The position numbers and the translations under genes are program-made. The notes below the pieces were generated by a model. The model saw only the letters and a program-made list of their open reading frames with translations. It made no database searches and was not told the origin of the DNA. A stretch of 36,515 nucleotides of DNA from UBA1672 sp046542355 (GTDB lineage: Bacteria > Pseudomonadota > Alphaproteobacteria > Micavibrionales > Micavibrionaceae). The stretch lies in contig JBKHBN010000018.1 of the NCBI GenBank assembly GCA_046542355.1, positions 1 through 36,515 on the forward strand. The letters are read 5' to 3'. This document shows positions 15,501-23,204 of this stretch, piece after piece. Each line of letters opens with the position of its first letter. The first letter of the stretch is position 1.

Positions 15501-16008
15501 GATTTATGGTGAGCCGATGCGCTGGATTTATGATCGCAATATTCGCGGGCGCGCTGAAATCACGGATTTTAAAGTTGTTAAAGCGCCTGCGCTGGCTCAG
15601 ATTCTCAGTCTTATGTCGCTGGGTGGGATCAGGGATTTGTTGACCGCCGGTGGATTGAATTTCAAGAAGATGGACGTTGAGTTTGACTGGCTTTACAGCA
15701 AGGGCGGCAGTGTGCTTGAGATGAAAAATGGCCGCACATCGGGCAATACACTTGGTATTTTGTTTGAAGGGCGATTTGATAATCGCAAGCGGGAAGTGGA
15801 TGTATCTGGAACGGTTGCGCCGATGGATCAGCTTAATCGCTTTATAGATAAAATTCCTCTGGTTGGGCGTCTTTTGACTGGCGGTGAAGGGGGCGGCGTG
15901 TTTGCTGCGACCTATAGCATTCGCGGCTTTTCGGAAAATCCGCAGGTGTTGGTAAACCCGCTTTCTGTGCTCACGCCCGGGATTTTGCGCCGTATATTGT
16001 GGGAATAA
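12580..16008 (+). CDS. Large AsmA/YhdP-like envelope protein
   Basis: Protein of about 1142 residues anchored by one N-terminal membrane helix (about 16-36) with the rest in the periplasm. The body is long, beta-rich and acidic, with many repeats of alternating hydrophobic residues, as expected for AsmA-like proteins that form elongated grooves. The C-terminal part (about 930-1140) contains FRLRTKDAGALLSAFGVYNN and the following GGAMVIYG, typical of the AsmA-like C-terminal region. Relatives (AsmA, TamB, YhdP) take part in phospholipid or lipoprotein transport between the two membranes; here that is an inference. The frame is open from 12466, but the first 38 residues look unnatural and the GTG at 12580 has GGGGAG just upstream, so I start there. 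Standing alone, it follows a terminator. Confidence 0.85.
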   Translation: MVEKVKHVVWHTSKFSIKLLGVFFVLVLMMMGWFVWRVSDRPLDVSFVKGTIEAAMYDPASGRYARMGRAVLFWPDLKGPLYLQIHDGQFFNKQGVVIGSIRQLDVSFSRTGLLFGRIMPKAVILKQPLVRLTRLEDGEFSFDIGARAGQDLQPDKKPGAEGLSSDAVMEMISYIARPESEDKEGSDSLFLQLRGFSIEGARLLIDDKVIQQTWSLPDFDLEFLSVPEGAQGNINMTLPGTGLEDSALDIALDYNWAQGRIALKADVEDLHVNDIIGKIPSLDIPAAQEMVVDAHIETLLDDTSFLPSDVRIDVRSAGGKIVHPKLSEDALSYENLAFNATYNYSGKSLQLRDTHVSLGGITFEFSGTLTHDSKSVRGPVRVWAKDVEQAKIDGIWPKFLRGEDAEKWIVHRMDDGVFEEISASLDFLAERQRGGDSLTDIEPQAGVVGEMSASEEVIVNEFEDDAVVFDLAQGVIVSKEEADLQEGEDVLLSDNQEDDREFFWLIDIQNVLVDFKARDMTLDYHAPLPKASGLKGSGRFDVSKDTLSIDIESAKIDGMDVGKSTLFFDELVAEGVGDADLRFELNGKISEVLRYISNEPINLGDDIAMDINEVKGNADLDIWLNFPARGDVKLNQFKIDIGGTLSDVLFPGVVRDLDISGGPLELSVKDNKVRVEGAALLDGRQTDLSWEAFLKSEGQPYEEKIQANLQVDDDLRAKLGIDLTEFLEGVIDTALTYTVYQDGTAVADVKADLTPAKFFVDSFDYEKSEGQGGQANFEALFDRGTLIKVHNLRGQTPDFTLEGGTLDFISVPVSGEEGEMQVFLFGGQIDAFTLGETQAALEFSYDEMRAVDIKMEAAFLDARPFLNAEEQGQVDGQPVAYDFPPMRIGVQADSVRTAPQKTAQDVRIDMEIDGQGRFDRMDMDGRIGSSNVLVRFNDAGDKDGGRTFRLRTKDAGALLSAFGVYNNLVGGAMVIYGEPMRWIYDRNIRGRAEITDFKVVKAPALAQILSLMSLGGIRDLLTAGGLNFKKMDVEFDWLYSKGGSVLEMKNGRTSGNTLGILFEGRFDNRKREVDVSGTVAPMDQLNRFIDKIPLVGRLLTGGEGGGVFAATYSIRGFSENPQVLVNPLSVLTPGILRRILWE

Positions 16009-16124
16009 TTTTCTTCCTAATAATATCTCGTGACTACACCATTTACAGATTTCTTGCAATTTTTTTTCGGCATGGGTAATGTTTGGCGCGTAAGCGTGAA
16101 TTTTTAATATGAAGGGTAAGGAAT

Positions 16125-16529
16125 ATGGTAAGTTTGGATTCAGATTTTGTTGGAGTAGGTGGTGCAAATTCTTTTTTATTGAGAATGAATGCTGGGCATG
16201 CTTTAGCATTAGAGGGATTGATGGAGCGTTATCGTGTAATTGAGGAACGCGACCCTGATGCTACAATTTTACTTGATCAGGCAACAGAAGAGGGGCAATC
16301 GGATCATGTCCTTGCGTCGTCTGATGTTAAGAAAGAGTTGGATCGTTTGAAACAGATGTTAGATGGATGTTCGGGTTCGGTTGCAGAACGTTCGCGCAGA
16401 TGGGATGAGCTGAGTGTTGCGTTAAATCCACAATATGGTGTTGGTATGACTTTACGTGCTTTCGAAGAAAAATATGGCATTGGTGACTCTGCGCCTCAAG
16501 CAGAAGGGCCGGAGGCTTTAGTGCTCTAA
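16125..16529 (+). CDS. Small hypothetical protein
   Basis: I do not recognise this 134-residue protein. It is soluble and acidic, with a short N-terminal stretch rich in Gly/Val (FVGVGGANSF), then predicted helices (for example ALALEGLMERYRVIEERD and KKELDRLKQMLDG). The ATG at 16125 has an AAGG ribosome site at good distance, and codon use is like the neighbours. It follows the AsmA-like gene by 116 nt and is followed by a hairpin with T-run at 16557-16576. Function unknown. Confidence 0.65.
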   Translation: MVSLDSDFVGVGGANSFLLRMNAGHALALEGLMERYRVIEERDPDATILLDQATEEGQSDHVLASSDVKKELDRLKQMLDGCSGSVAERSRRWDELSVALNPQYGVGMTLRAFEEKYGIGDSAPQAEGPEALVL

Positions 16530-16556
16530 TGGATCTGTTATAGTTTTTATAAGGAG

Positions 16557-16576
16557 GCCTCGCTGGGGCATTTTTT
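16557..16576 (+). terminator. Probable terminator after the small hypothetical gene
   Basis: Stem GCCTC/GGGGC (5 bp, one G-U) with a 3-nt loop, then six T (16571-16576). Short but G+C-rich; it lies 28 nt after the stop. Confidence 0.5.
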
Positions 16577-16583
16577 GTGTTTA

Positions 16584-17615
16584 TCAGCGAGTTTCTAGAA
16601 TTTTTTCATAGAGTGCGGTGACATTTTTCTTGAAAACGTCGCGGGTAAAGCTCTGCTGGTAGGCTTTATAGCCGTTTTCTACGATGTGATTGCACAGCTC
16701 TTTGTCTTTGATGACACGGTTAATGGCGTTTGCCAGTGCGCCTGCGTCATCGATATTTACAATCAGGCCGTTTTCCTCGTTTTTGACATAGGCTTTTGGC
16801 CCTGCGGCTTTGGCGGTGATCAGAGGTCTCTTGCAGGCCCAGGCTTCGATTACAACAGCGCCAAAGGGCTCGTAGCGCGATGGAAAGGCACAAATGTCGG
16901 CGGTGGCCAGAAGATCGGCCTGATCGTTGCGCCAGCCGAGGAATCTAACGCGGTTTTCCAGTTTTAATTGGCGCATTTGCAGTTTTAGCTCCAGCTCTGC
17001 CGGGCCGGAGCCAGCGATCCATAGATAGGCGTCTGGAACCTTGACCATTGCATCGAGTAAGCCATCCAGACCTTTCTTGACATGGAGGCGGGAGAGGGAT
17101 AACAAAAGCGGTGCATCTTCAGGGGTGTTGAACTGTGCGCGGTCTATGGGGGTGCCTTTGTCGAATTCTGCGTATATATGCAGGAGGTGGGCGTTTTCTT
17201 TAGGCACGCCGTTGGCAATGATGTGTCTGACGATATCTTGCGTGACGGCGACATGGTGCTGGCAGTGCTTAAAGCGCCAGGGTTTGTAATATCCTCCATA
17301 CCAGCCAATATTGACATGATTTCCGGGCTGGCTGTAGCTTCCGGCGCGTCCCATATAATGATGCACAATATCAGGATTGAATTCTTTAATTGCAGAGCGG
17401 ATGGTATGTGCTGTAGGAAAGCGCCAGAGATTGTGGAAGGAGGACGTTTTTAAAGGGATATCGCGCTGTTTTATCTGCTTTATTTTGTGCGCGTTATTGT
17501 TGCGTGTGATAACGTATTGCTGATGCTCGGTTTCGTGAAGCGCTTTGACGGCATCTACGAAGAAAGTCTCGGCTCCTCCGACGCTGTCACCGGCCATAAC
17601 TTGCAATATTTTCAT
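16584..17615 (-). CDS. Glycosyltransferase family 4 (GT-B fold)
   Basis: Cytoplasmic retaining glycosyltransferase of 343 residues. N-terminal domain about 1-165 starts MKILQVMAGDSVGGAETFFV, the Gly-rich loop of GT4 enzymes; the C-terminal domain (about 170-343) has LSLSRLHVKKGLDGLLDAM and the donor-binding E-x7-E region PSRYEPFGAVVIEAWA. Relatives transfer sugars in lipopolysaccharide or capsule synthesis; donor and acceptor cannot be read from the sequence. It is monocistronic on the minus strand, between two hypothetical genes, not in a polysaccharide cluster. The start ATG at 17615 agrees with the family's N-terminus. Confidence 0.92.
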   Translation of the reverse strand: MKILQVMAGDSVGGAETFFVDAVKALHETEHQQYVITRNNNAHKIKQIKQRDIPLKTSSFHNLWRFPTAHTIRSAIKEFNPDIVHHYMGRAGSYSQPGNHVNIGWYGGYYKPWRFKHCQHHVAVTQDIVRHIIANGVPKENAHLLHIYAEFDKGTPIDRAQFNTPEDAPLLLSLSRLHVKKGLDGLLDAMVKVPDAYLWIAGSGPAELELKLQMRQLKLENRVRFLGWRNDQADLLATADICAFPSRYEPFGAVVIEAWACKRPLITAKAAGPKAYVKNEENGLIVNIDDAGALANAINRVIKDKELCNHIVENGYKAYQQSFTRDVFKKNVTALYEKILETR

Positions 17616-17784
17616 TGTGTTTCCTTACAATTTCACCTGTGTTTCTTTCTTAAGTTTTACTATGTGGATGATCTTGTGCCTAGTGTGAAAATAAAGCAAT
17701 TTTCGTGAGGGCGTTTTTCTTGCTCCATGTTTTTTGGTTATGTATAATAATATCTTTATCGTAGTTTATTTGTTGTAGGAGTTT

Positions 17785-17849
17785 ATGTTGGATCCATTTA
17801 GAGAGTTTGATAATGATTTAGGGTTTAGGGAATACGTTGTGGGGGGGGG
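17785..17849 (+). pseudogene. Upstream, out-of-frame 5' part of the next gene, ending in poly-G
   Basis: ATG at 17785 preceded by AGGAG (17777-17781) opens a frame reading MLDPFREFDNDLGFREYVV, which then enters a run of nine G (17841-17849) and stops soon after, at 17887-17889. With one G fewer the frame would run straight into the long downstream frame (VTYLLPEEVWYPSEEF). So this segment is probably the true N-terminus of the gene at 17837-18445. Confidence 0.6.
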
Positions 17850-18445
17850 TAACTTATTTATTGCCGGAGGAGGTTTGGTATCCCTCTGAAGAGTTTGAAG
17901 AAGTTACAGGGTTTCACGGGATTTCCAAAACTTACGCTATGCCTGATGGTTTTACTGAGGAGACGATTCAGGATGATGTTGTTGATTTTAGCGCTAAAAG
18001 GAGGTTGAATTCTTATATTAGTGACACCCCCCTTACGGATGATGATGTTTTTAGACGCGAACGTATGGCGAGAGGGGAGGCGCCAAGACAGGAAGCCATT
18101 GAATGTTATTTGCCTTATGTTCGTGTTCTGAAAGAGCTTAATCCAGAGCTCAAAGCAATATCTTTTCCAGATGATGATTTACCTTCAATGTATCATTTTA
18201 TTATGGGGGTTGTTTCCCGGTATCATCCTGATGATATTCAGTACTATCTAGAGTGTCACAAGCTCAAAGAGAGGCCGTCCAGGCACGAGGATTTGGAGGC
18301 TGTTTTTACATATTTATCAGAAATAGGTTTAGATATGGAACAGTTCCGGCCCGTTTGTAAGAATTATTCGCCGCGGACAATAGAACGCATTACAAATCAA
18401 ATCAGGGCGAGGAAGATGGACTTGACTCCAGAGCCTGAATTTTAG
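17837..18445 (+). CDS. Hypothetical protein, reading frame interrupted at a poly-G tract
   Basis: The open frame codes for 202 residues from TTG at 17837, just before the G run; the natural start is most likely ATG 17785 in another frame. The protein is soluble and acidic. The middle reads ECYLPYVRVLKELNPELKAI and a C-terminal helical part ends PRTIERITNQIRARKMDLTP. I do not recognise a family. No signal peptide or membrane helix. It is divergent from the glycosyltransferase gene and convergent with tyrS, 31 nt apart. If the G count varies in the population, expression would switch on and off; if not, the base count may be an assembly error or the gene may be a pseudogene. Confidence 0.6.
   Translation: MWGGVTYLLPEEVWYPSEEFEEVTGFHGISKTYAMPDGFTEETIQDDVVDFSAKRRLNSYISDTPLTDDDVFRRERMARGEAPRQEAIECYLPYVRVLKELNPELKAISFPDDDLPSMYHFIMGVVSRYHPDDIQYYLECHKLKERPSRHEDLEAVFTYLSEIGLDMEQFRPVCKNYSPRTIERITNQIRARKMDLTPEPEF
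17841..17849. repeat. Homopolymer of nine G inside a coding region
   Basis: Nine consecutive G between T17840 and T17850, at the point where two coding-like frames of one gene meet. Eight G would join them in frame. Such tracts slip during replication and are also prone to base-calling error. Confidence 0.9.
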
Positions 18446-18476
18446 CGCTCGTTTTTTCTTTATACCTTTACCAGCT

Positions 18477-19730
18477 TTAAACCTTTATCAGCGCATGGCG
18501 TTTTTTGCCTGAGGAGAGTTTTATATGGCCTTCATTGGTCAGGTCATTAGCCGTGATTTTCTGGTCGATGGCTTTGACCTGAATATCGTTAATGCGGGCT
18601 CCGCCACCTTGAATCAGGCGTTTGGCCTCACCTTTGGATGCGCATAATCCTGTTTCCTGCAGCAATTCTATGACATCAATGCCGCTTTCAAGAAATGCCT
18701 GGTCTATGAATATGGAGGGCAGGTCATCACCAATGCTGCCTTCTTCGAAGACTTTCTGTGCGGTTTTTGCAGCGTCATTTGCTGCGCTCTTGCCGTGACA
18801 TATTTTTGTGGCTTCGAAGGCCAGAATCTTTTTGGCTTCGTTTATTTCTGCGCCTTGCAGCGACTCGAGTTTGCGAATCTCCATGATTGGCAATGTGGTG
18901 AAGCGCCGCAGCAATGTGCCGACCATGACATCTTCGACGTTTCTCCAGTATTGATAATAGTCGTAAGGGGAGAGGAGATCGCCGTTAAGCCATACCGCGC
19001 CGTTTACGGTTTTCCCCATTTTCTTGCCGTCGGGCGTAGTGAGCAGGGGCGCGGTGAGCGCGAAAAGCTGGATTTTGTCAGCTTTGTGCCCCAGATCGAC
19101 ACCGTTTATAATGTTGCCCCATTGATCGGAGCCGCCCATTTGCAAAATAGTGCCGTAGCGGCGGTTCAGCTCCAAGAAGTCGTAGCCCTGCATGACCATG
19201 TAGTTGAATTCAAGCAAGGTAAGCGGGCTTTCACGGTCAAGGCGCTGTTTAACCGATTCAAATGAGATCATACGATTGATGGTAAAATAGCGGCCATAAT
19301 CGCGCAGGAAATCGAGATATGATAATTCTGAGAGCCAGTCATTGTTGTTGACCATCAGTGCGTCTGTTTTGTCTTCTCCGTAGCGCAGGAATTGTTTGAA
19401 GCAAGATGATTTTATGCTTTCGATGTTGGCGTTGATTGTATCGTCATCCATAAGCTGGCGTTGTTCATCTTTGAAGGATGGATCGCCGACTTTTGAGGTT
19501 CCTCCCCCCATCAAGGTTATGGGCTTGTGGCCTGTTTCCTGAAACCAGTGGAGCATCATGATCCCTGTCAAGTTGCCAACATGAAGGGATTTGGCTGTGG
19601 CATCAAAACCGATATAGGCGCTTTGAGTGCCCTCACACAGTTTTTTATCCAGAGATTCGAGATCTGAGCACTGGTTTATGAAACCGCGTTCGTTTAGGAT
19701 GTTGAGAAAGTCTGATTTGTATTGATTCAT
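18477..19730 (-). CDS. tyrS: Tyrosyl-tRNA synthetase
   Basis: Class I aminoacyl-tRNA synthetase of 417 residues. The catalytic domain has YIGFDATAKSLHVGNL with the HIGH-equivalent HVGN (50-53), a tyrosine-binding region (YDFLELNRRYGTILQMGGSD) and the KMSKS-equivalent KMGKT (237-241). The C-terminal S4-like RNA-binding domain is seen at about 350-417 (KGEAKRLIQGGGARINDIQV). The motifs and length are those of the bacterial TyrS group. The ATG at 19730 is the only plausible start. It is divergent from anmK, 59 nt apart, an arrangement seen elsewhere in proteobacteria. Confidence 0.97.
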   Translation of the reverse strand: MNQYKSDFLNILNERGFINQCSDLESLDKKLCEGTQSAYIGFDATAKSLHVGNLTGIMMLHWFQETGHKPITLMGGGTSKVGDPSFKDEQRQLMDDDTINANIESIKSSCFKQFLRYGEDKTDALMVNNNDWLSELSYLDFLRDYGRYFTINRMISFESVKQRLDRESPLTLLEFNYMVMQGYDFLELNRRYGTILQMGGSDQWGNIINGVDLGHKADKIQLFALTAPLLTTPDGKKMGKTVNGAVWLNGDLLSPYDYYQYWRNVEDVMVGTLLRRFTTLPIMEIRKLESLQGAEINEAKKILAFEATKICHGKSAANDAAKTAQKVFEEGSIGDDLPSIFIDQAFLESGIDVIELLQETGLCASKGEAKRLIQGGGARINDIQVKAIDQKITANDLTNEGHIKLSSGKKRHALIKV

Positions 19731-19789
19731 AATTAAGACCAGCCATTAAATTTCATTTTTTATCACGATAATTAAGGATTATATAAACC

Positions 19790-20866
19790 ATGTGTGCGCG
19801 TAAAGTCTATAGGGCAATCGGTTTGATGTCAGGAACTGTTCTTGACGGGGAGATTGATGTTGCTCTTTTGGAGACTGATGGATATGGGTTTGTCCGGCCC
19901 TTACGTTATATGGCCTATCCCTATGATTATGAGGTGCGAGAGGCGGTGCGGGCGTGTTTTGGTAAAATAGAGCCTGATGAGCAAACCCGCATTGCGGAGG
20001 AACTGGTAACGCGGGCACATGTTGAGGCGGTGCAGGCGCTGGGCGAGAAGGTAGATGTTATAGGGTTTCATGGACAAACGATTACACATAACCCGCAGGC
20101 TCGTTTTACATGGCAGCTTGGTGATGGAGCGCGGCTGGCGAAGGAAACGGGCATTGATTGTGTCTATGATATGCGCAAGGCCGATGTGCTGGCGGGGGGG
20201 CAGGGTGCTCCTCTTTTGCCTTTGTATCATCGGGCGCTGCTGGAGGAGCATGAAAAGCCTGTGGCTGTGCTTAATATCGGGGGCGTGGCCAATTTGACTT
20301 ATATCGGCTCTGATGATCCGGCGGATATTATGGCTTTTGATACGGGGCCGGGCAATGCCATGATGGATGATTTTATGCGGCTGCGCACCGGTTTTCCTTA
20401 TGATCGTGACGGGGTGCTGGCCTCCAGAGGCAGGGTTGTGGAACATGTGGTTGAAAAGTTTATGAAGCATGCTTATTTTTCGAAAACCCCGCCCAAGTCT
20501 TTGGACCGTAATCAGTGGAGTATTGATTGCGTGCGCTATACCAGTGATGAGGATGGTATGGCAACATTGCTTGAGATGAGTGTGCGTAGTATTATTCGCG
20601 CTGTTAAGTCTTTGCCGCGCCCTCCTGAGGTGATCTATGCGGCGGGCGGTGGGCGGCATAATTCTTATCTGATGGGTTTGCTGGCAAGCTCTTTATCAAT
20701 GGAGGTTGTTTCTATCGATGCGCTAGGGTGGAATGGAGATGCAACTGAAGCAGAAGGGTTTGCGTATCTGGCGGTGCGTTCCTTGCTTGGTGAGGTGCTT
20801 AGCCTGCCAACAACAACCGGTGTGCCTCAAGCCATTAGCGGCGGGGTTTTGGCGGAAGCAAAATGA
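19790..20866 (+). CDS. anmK: Anhydro-N-acetylmuramic acid kinase
   Basis: Phosphorylates and opens 1,6-anhydro-MurNAc released from peptidoglycan, giving MurNAc-6-phosphate for recycling. The 358-residue ASKHA-fold protein has GLMSGTVLDGEIDVALLETD at the N-terminus; most relatives have MSGTS-x-DGID, so here Ser is replaced by Val and one residue is added after DG. GFHGQTITHNP, VLNIGGVANLTY, AFDTGPGNAMMDD and AAGGGRHNSYLMG are intact, including the Asp of DTGPGN thought to act as the base. The start fits the family. It is divergent from tyrS. Function is secure by overall sequence; the altered first loop deserves attention. Confidence 0.93.
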   Translation: MCARKVYRAIGLMSGTVLDGEIDVALLETDGYGFVRPLRYMAYPYDYEVREAVRACFGKIEPDEQTRIAEELVTRAHVEAVQALGEKVDVIGFHGQTITHNPQARFTWQLGDGARLAKETGIDCVYDMRKADVLAGGQGAPLLPLYHRALLEEHEKPVAVLNIGGVANLTYIGSDDPADIMAFDTGPGNAMMDDFMRLRTGFPYDRDGVLASRGRVVEHVVEKFMKHAYFSKTPPKSLDRNQWSIDCVRYTSDEDGMATLLEMSVRSIIRAVKSLPRPPEVIYAAGGGRHNSYLMGLLASSLSMEVVSIDALGWNGDATEAEGFAYLAVRSLLGEVLSLPTTTGVPQAISGGVLAEAK

Positions 20867-20883
20867 TAATTATGTTTCTGATT

Positions 20884-21447
20884 TTATTTATTTAATCTGA
20901 GTTTGTTTGCTTGCCTGGTTTTGTGCTTTTTTGCCAACTGTTTTAGTTTTTTGTGTTCATCTTCAAAGTTAATGCTGTAGATGTTGACCATATGAGAGCC
21001 GGTGCAGCGTCCGACGTAATTATTTAAAGTGAGCGTTCCTTTCTCGGTTTCTTCCCCTTTGTATTGGTGGTCATCGACAAAGAAGACGTATTCCTGCCCT
21101 GAAATCAGGCCAATGCTACAGTTTCCTTCTTCGGGCACAAGATCGATAACCTGAGAGATTGCCGATTTTTCGTTGTTGTTGGTTTTGAAGCTCTTTATGA
21201 TATCGATATTTGCGATGATATATTCGAGATCATGTTCTTTGTGAACGGTTTTGACCAGTTTAGTATTGGTGATTTCTGCCAATAGGACATGTTTTGCCCG
21301 ATTGAAGTGTGCTTCCATGGTTTGTGGACGGATGCAGCTACAGGCTTTTGCCGGGGTTATCGTGGTGAAGAGCAGAGATATGCCAAGGGTCACAATGACG
21401 GCATATTGTGTTGGTTTGTATGTGCGCGTGCGCATACGTGGTTGCAT
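20884..21447 (-). CDS. Exported NTR/TIMP-like protein
   Basis: Secreted protein of about 187 residues. Signal peptide about 1-35 (hydrophobic AVIVTLGISLLFTTI, cleavage near PAKA before CSC). The mature protein begins CSCIRPQTMEAHFNRAKHVL, the two-cysteine start seen in NTR-domain proteins such as TIMP-like bacterial proteins; later cysteines (EEGNCSIGL, YVGRCTGSH) can make disulfides. Its role is unknown. I start at ATG 21447, which has AGGAAA at good spacing; an earlier ATG at 21474 lacks this. The C-terminus is basic (KKHKTRQANKLRLNK). It converges on anmK, 17 nt apart. Confidence 0.75.
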   Translation of the reverse strand: MQPRMRTRTYKPTQYAVIVTLGISLLFTTITPAKACSCIRPQTMEAHFNRAKHVLLAEITNTKLVKTVHKEHDLEYIIANIDIIKSFKTNNNEKSAISQVIDLVPEEGNCSIGLISGQEYVFFVDDHQYKGEETEKGTLTLNNYVGRCTGSHMVNIYSINFEDEHKKLKQLAKKHKTRQANKLRLNK

Positions 21448-21518
21448 TGTTTTTCCTGTGTAATGATGTCTCACCCGATTATGCTTTTAATCAACATTAA
21501 AATATACATAAAATCAAG

Positions 21519-21524
21519 TATAAT
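21519..21524 (+). promoter_or_regulatory. -10 box (TATAAT) upstream of the Sua5-type gene
   Basis: A perfect TATAAT lies about 118 bp before the ATG at 21642. The -35 at the usual distance (ATTAAA) is poor. The leader would be about 110 nt. Confidence 0.35.
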
Positions 21525-21641
21525 CCGCTTGGTTTTGCCTTGGAAGCGGAGGTTTATATTTTACTTCTTATTTTACAAAATCGGTTTGAGCTTTTATATT
21601 GGCGGTCAAATTTTGTCTTATGGGTTTTAAGAGAATTTCTT

Positions 21642-22667
21642 ATGAGTCGTATTATTAGTGTTAGTGTCGGCGCTATTGAAGAAGCTGCTCGCATTATTCA
21701 AAGCGGCGGGCTGGTTGGTATGCCTACGGAAACAGTTTATGGATTGGCGGCTAATGCTTGTGATGGGCGGGCTGTGGCACGAATTTTCGAGGCCAAGGGG
21801 CGTCCGCGTTTTAATCCGTTGATTGTTCATGTTACAGGCATAGAAGCTGCGCAGAAGATTGCTTATATGGGTGAGCAGGATCTGGCGCTTGCCCGGCGTT
21901 TTTGGCCAGGGCCATTGACGTTGATATTGCAGGCTAAAGAAGATAGCGGCTTGTCTGATCTGGTGCGCGCGGGATTGCCCAGTGTTGCGGTGCGCGTTCC
22001 TTCGCATAAAACGGCGCTTTCCCTGATTAAAGCAAGCGGCGTGCCGATTGCTGCGCCAAGTGCGAATCGATCTGGTGCGCTTAGTACGACTACGCCTGCA
22101 CATGTTGCACAAAATCTGGGGGAGGATGTGGATTTGATACTGGCGGATGGTCGGTGTGCTGTTGGCGTTGAGTCTACTGTGATTGATTGTCGTGGTGAGG
22201 TTCCTTATATTTTACGCCCCGGTGGTGTTACGGCTGATGACCTTTCTGAGACGCTGGGGCGCGCGGTTTGTTATGATTGTGATGATAAAGATGCTGGTGA
22301 GGTAAAGTCTCCGGGGCAGTTGTTGCGTCACTATGCGCCGAATGTTCCGGTGCGTCTTGATGCGATAGATGTACAGGAGGGGGAGGCTTTGCTGGCCTTT
22401 GGTTCAACGCGCTTTTTGGAGCTGCGCGGTCATGGCCGGAGGGCTGTTGAGCTTTTGGTGGACACAGCACAGGCTAATTTGAGCGAGGATGGTGATTTAT
22501 ATGAGGCAGCGGCCAATTTGTTTGCTATGCTGCATCGGCTTGACCGGCCAGAGCATCGGGCTATTGCGGTGATGAATATTCCGGATAAGGGTATCGGTGT
22601 GGCGATTAATGATCGTTTGCGCCGCGCTGCGAAGGCGCAGGAGATGGTTGAAAAGGAGGAGCGTTGA
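21642..22667 (+). CDS. sua5: L-threonylcarbamoyladenylate synthase, Sua5 type
   Basis: Makes threonylcarbamoyl-AMP from threonine, bicarbonate and ATP, first step to the t6A modification at position 37 of ANN-decoding tRNAs. The protein of 341 residues has the YrdC domain (about 8-200: VGMPTETVYGLAANA, KGRPRFNPLIVHV, FWPGPLTLIL, VAVRVPSH, AAPSANRSG, VESTVIDC) and the C-terminal Sua5 extension (about 215-341, including SPGQLLRHYAPNVPVRLD), so it is the long form, not TsaC. ATG 21642 starts the conserved part; the frame extends upstream to 21540 but that section looks non-coding. The next gene begins right at its stop, giving an operon. Confidence 0.94.
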   Translation: MSRIISVSVGAIEEAARIIQSGGLVGMPTETVYGLAANACDGRAVARIFEAKGRPRFNPLIVHVTGIEAAQKIAYMGEQDLALARRFWPGPLTLILQAKEDSGLSDLVRAGLPSVAVRVPSHKTALSLIKASGVPIAAPSANRSGALSTTTPAHVAQNLGEDVDLILADGRCAVGVESTVIDCRGEVPYILRPGGVTADDLSETLGRAVCYDCDDKDAGEVKSPGQLLRHYAPNVPVRLDAIDVQEGEALLAFGSTRFLELRGHGRRAVELLVDTAQANLSEDGDLYEAAANLFAMLHRLDRPEHRAIAVMNIPDKGIGVAINDRLRRAAKAQEMVEKEER

Positions 22668-23204
22668 ATGTTTTGCGGGAAAGATCTTATAGCAAGAAGG
22701 CTTGTATGGTTTTTCTTGTGTTTCTGTAGTTTTGTCGTTGTGTGCCCTGTCTACGCGCAAGAGGAAAAAGAAGCGGGAGGTGTGACTTCTTATGGTTCTT
22801 ATGAGGGACAGAAAGACAGGTTTAGTTTGATGCAGCAGGCGATTGAATATTCAACAAAGGCTGATGCTTATAATGCCTATTGCAGTGAGCCAAGTTCTAT
22901 GTCTTCTGGTTTTCTTGATAAGTTTGATCTTGAGTCTGATGTGACGATCGAGCAGAAAAAGGTTTTGGTGATCCTGATGGAGAACGTCGTTAAGGACTTC
23001 AAGCAGTGGCTGGAAGAAGAGCGCCCTAAATGCAATGACGTTGAATTTATGCTAGGGCGTTTGGAAGTGATGCGTAAATTAAAGGATGTGTCTTATTTGC
23101 TCAATGGTGTTGATCCAGCAACGTTGCCTGAGGATAATATCCCCGAGTTGCGCTCTATGTTGTTGCCAAAGCGTGATGACTCATTGGCTCCATTGCCAGA
23201 GTAG
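22668..23204 (+). CDS. Exported hypothetical protein
   Basis: Protein of 178 residues with a signal peptide (about 1-31, ending VCPVYAQ before EEKEAGG). The mature part is helical and acidic (for example YSTKADAYNAYCSEP and LMENVVKDFKQWLEEERP) with a Cys pair that may form a disulfide (Cys in NAYCSEP and in RPKCND). I know no family. It starts directly after the sua5 stop (TGA then ATG) with AGGAGG upstream at about 9 nt, so it is cotranscribed with sua5. The last residues are Pro-rich (LLPKRDDSLAPLPE). Confidence 0.75.
   Translation: MFCGKDLIARRLVWFFLCFCSFVVVCPVYAQEEKEAGGVTSYGSYEGQKDRFSLMQQAIEYSTKADAYNAYCSEPSSMSSGFLDKFDLESDVTIEQKKVLVILMENVVKDFKQWLEEERPKCNDVEFMLGRLEVMRKLKDVSYLLNGVDPATLPEDNIPELRSMLLPKRDDSLAPLPE

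Noticed and set aside
15427..16209. Minus-strand open frame of 260 codons over the end of the AsmA-like gene
   Set aside because: Shadow of the plus-strand gene; composition (His, Lys, Asn) unnatural, no ribosome site.
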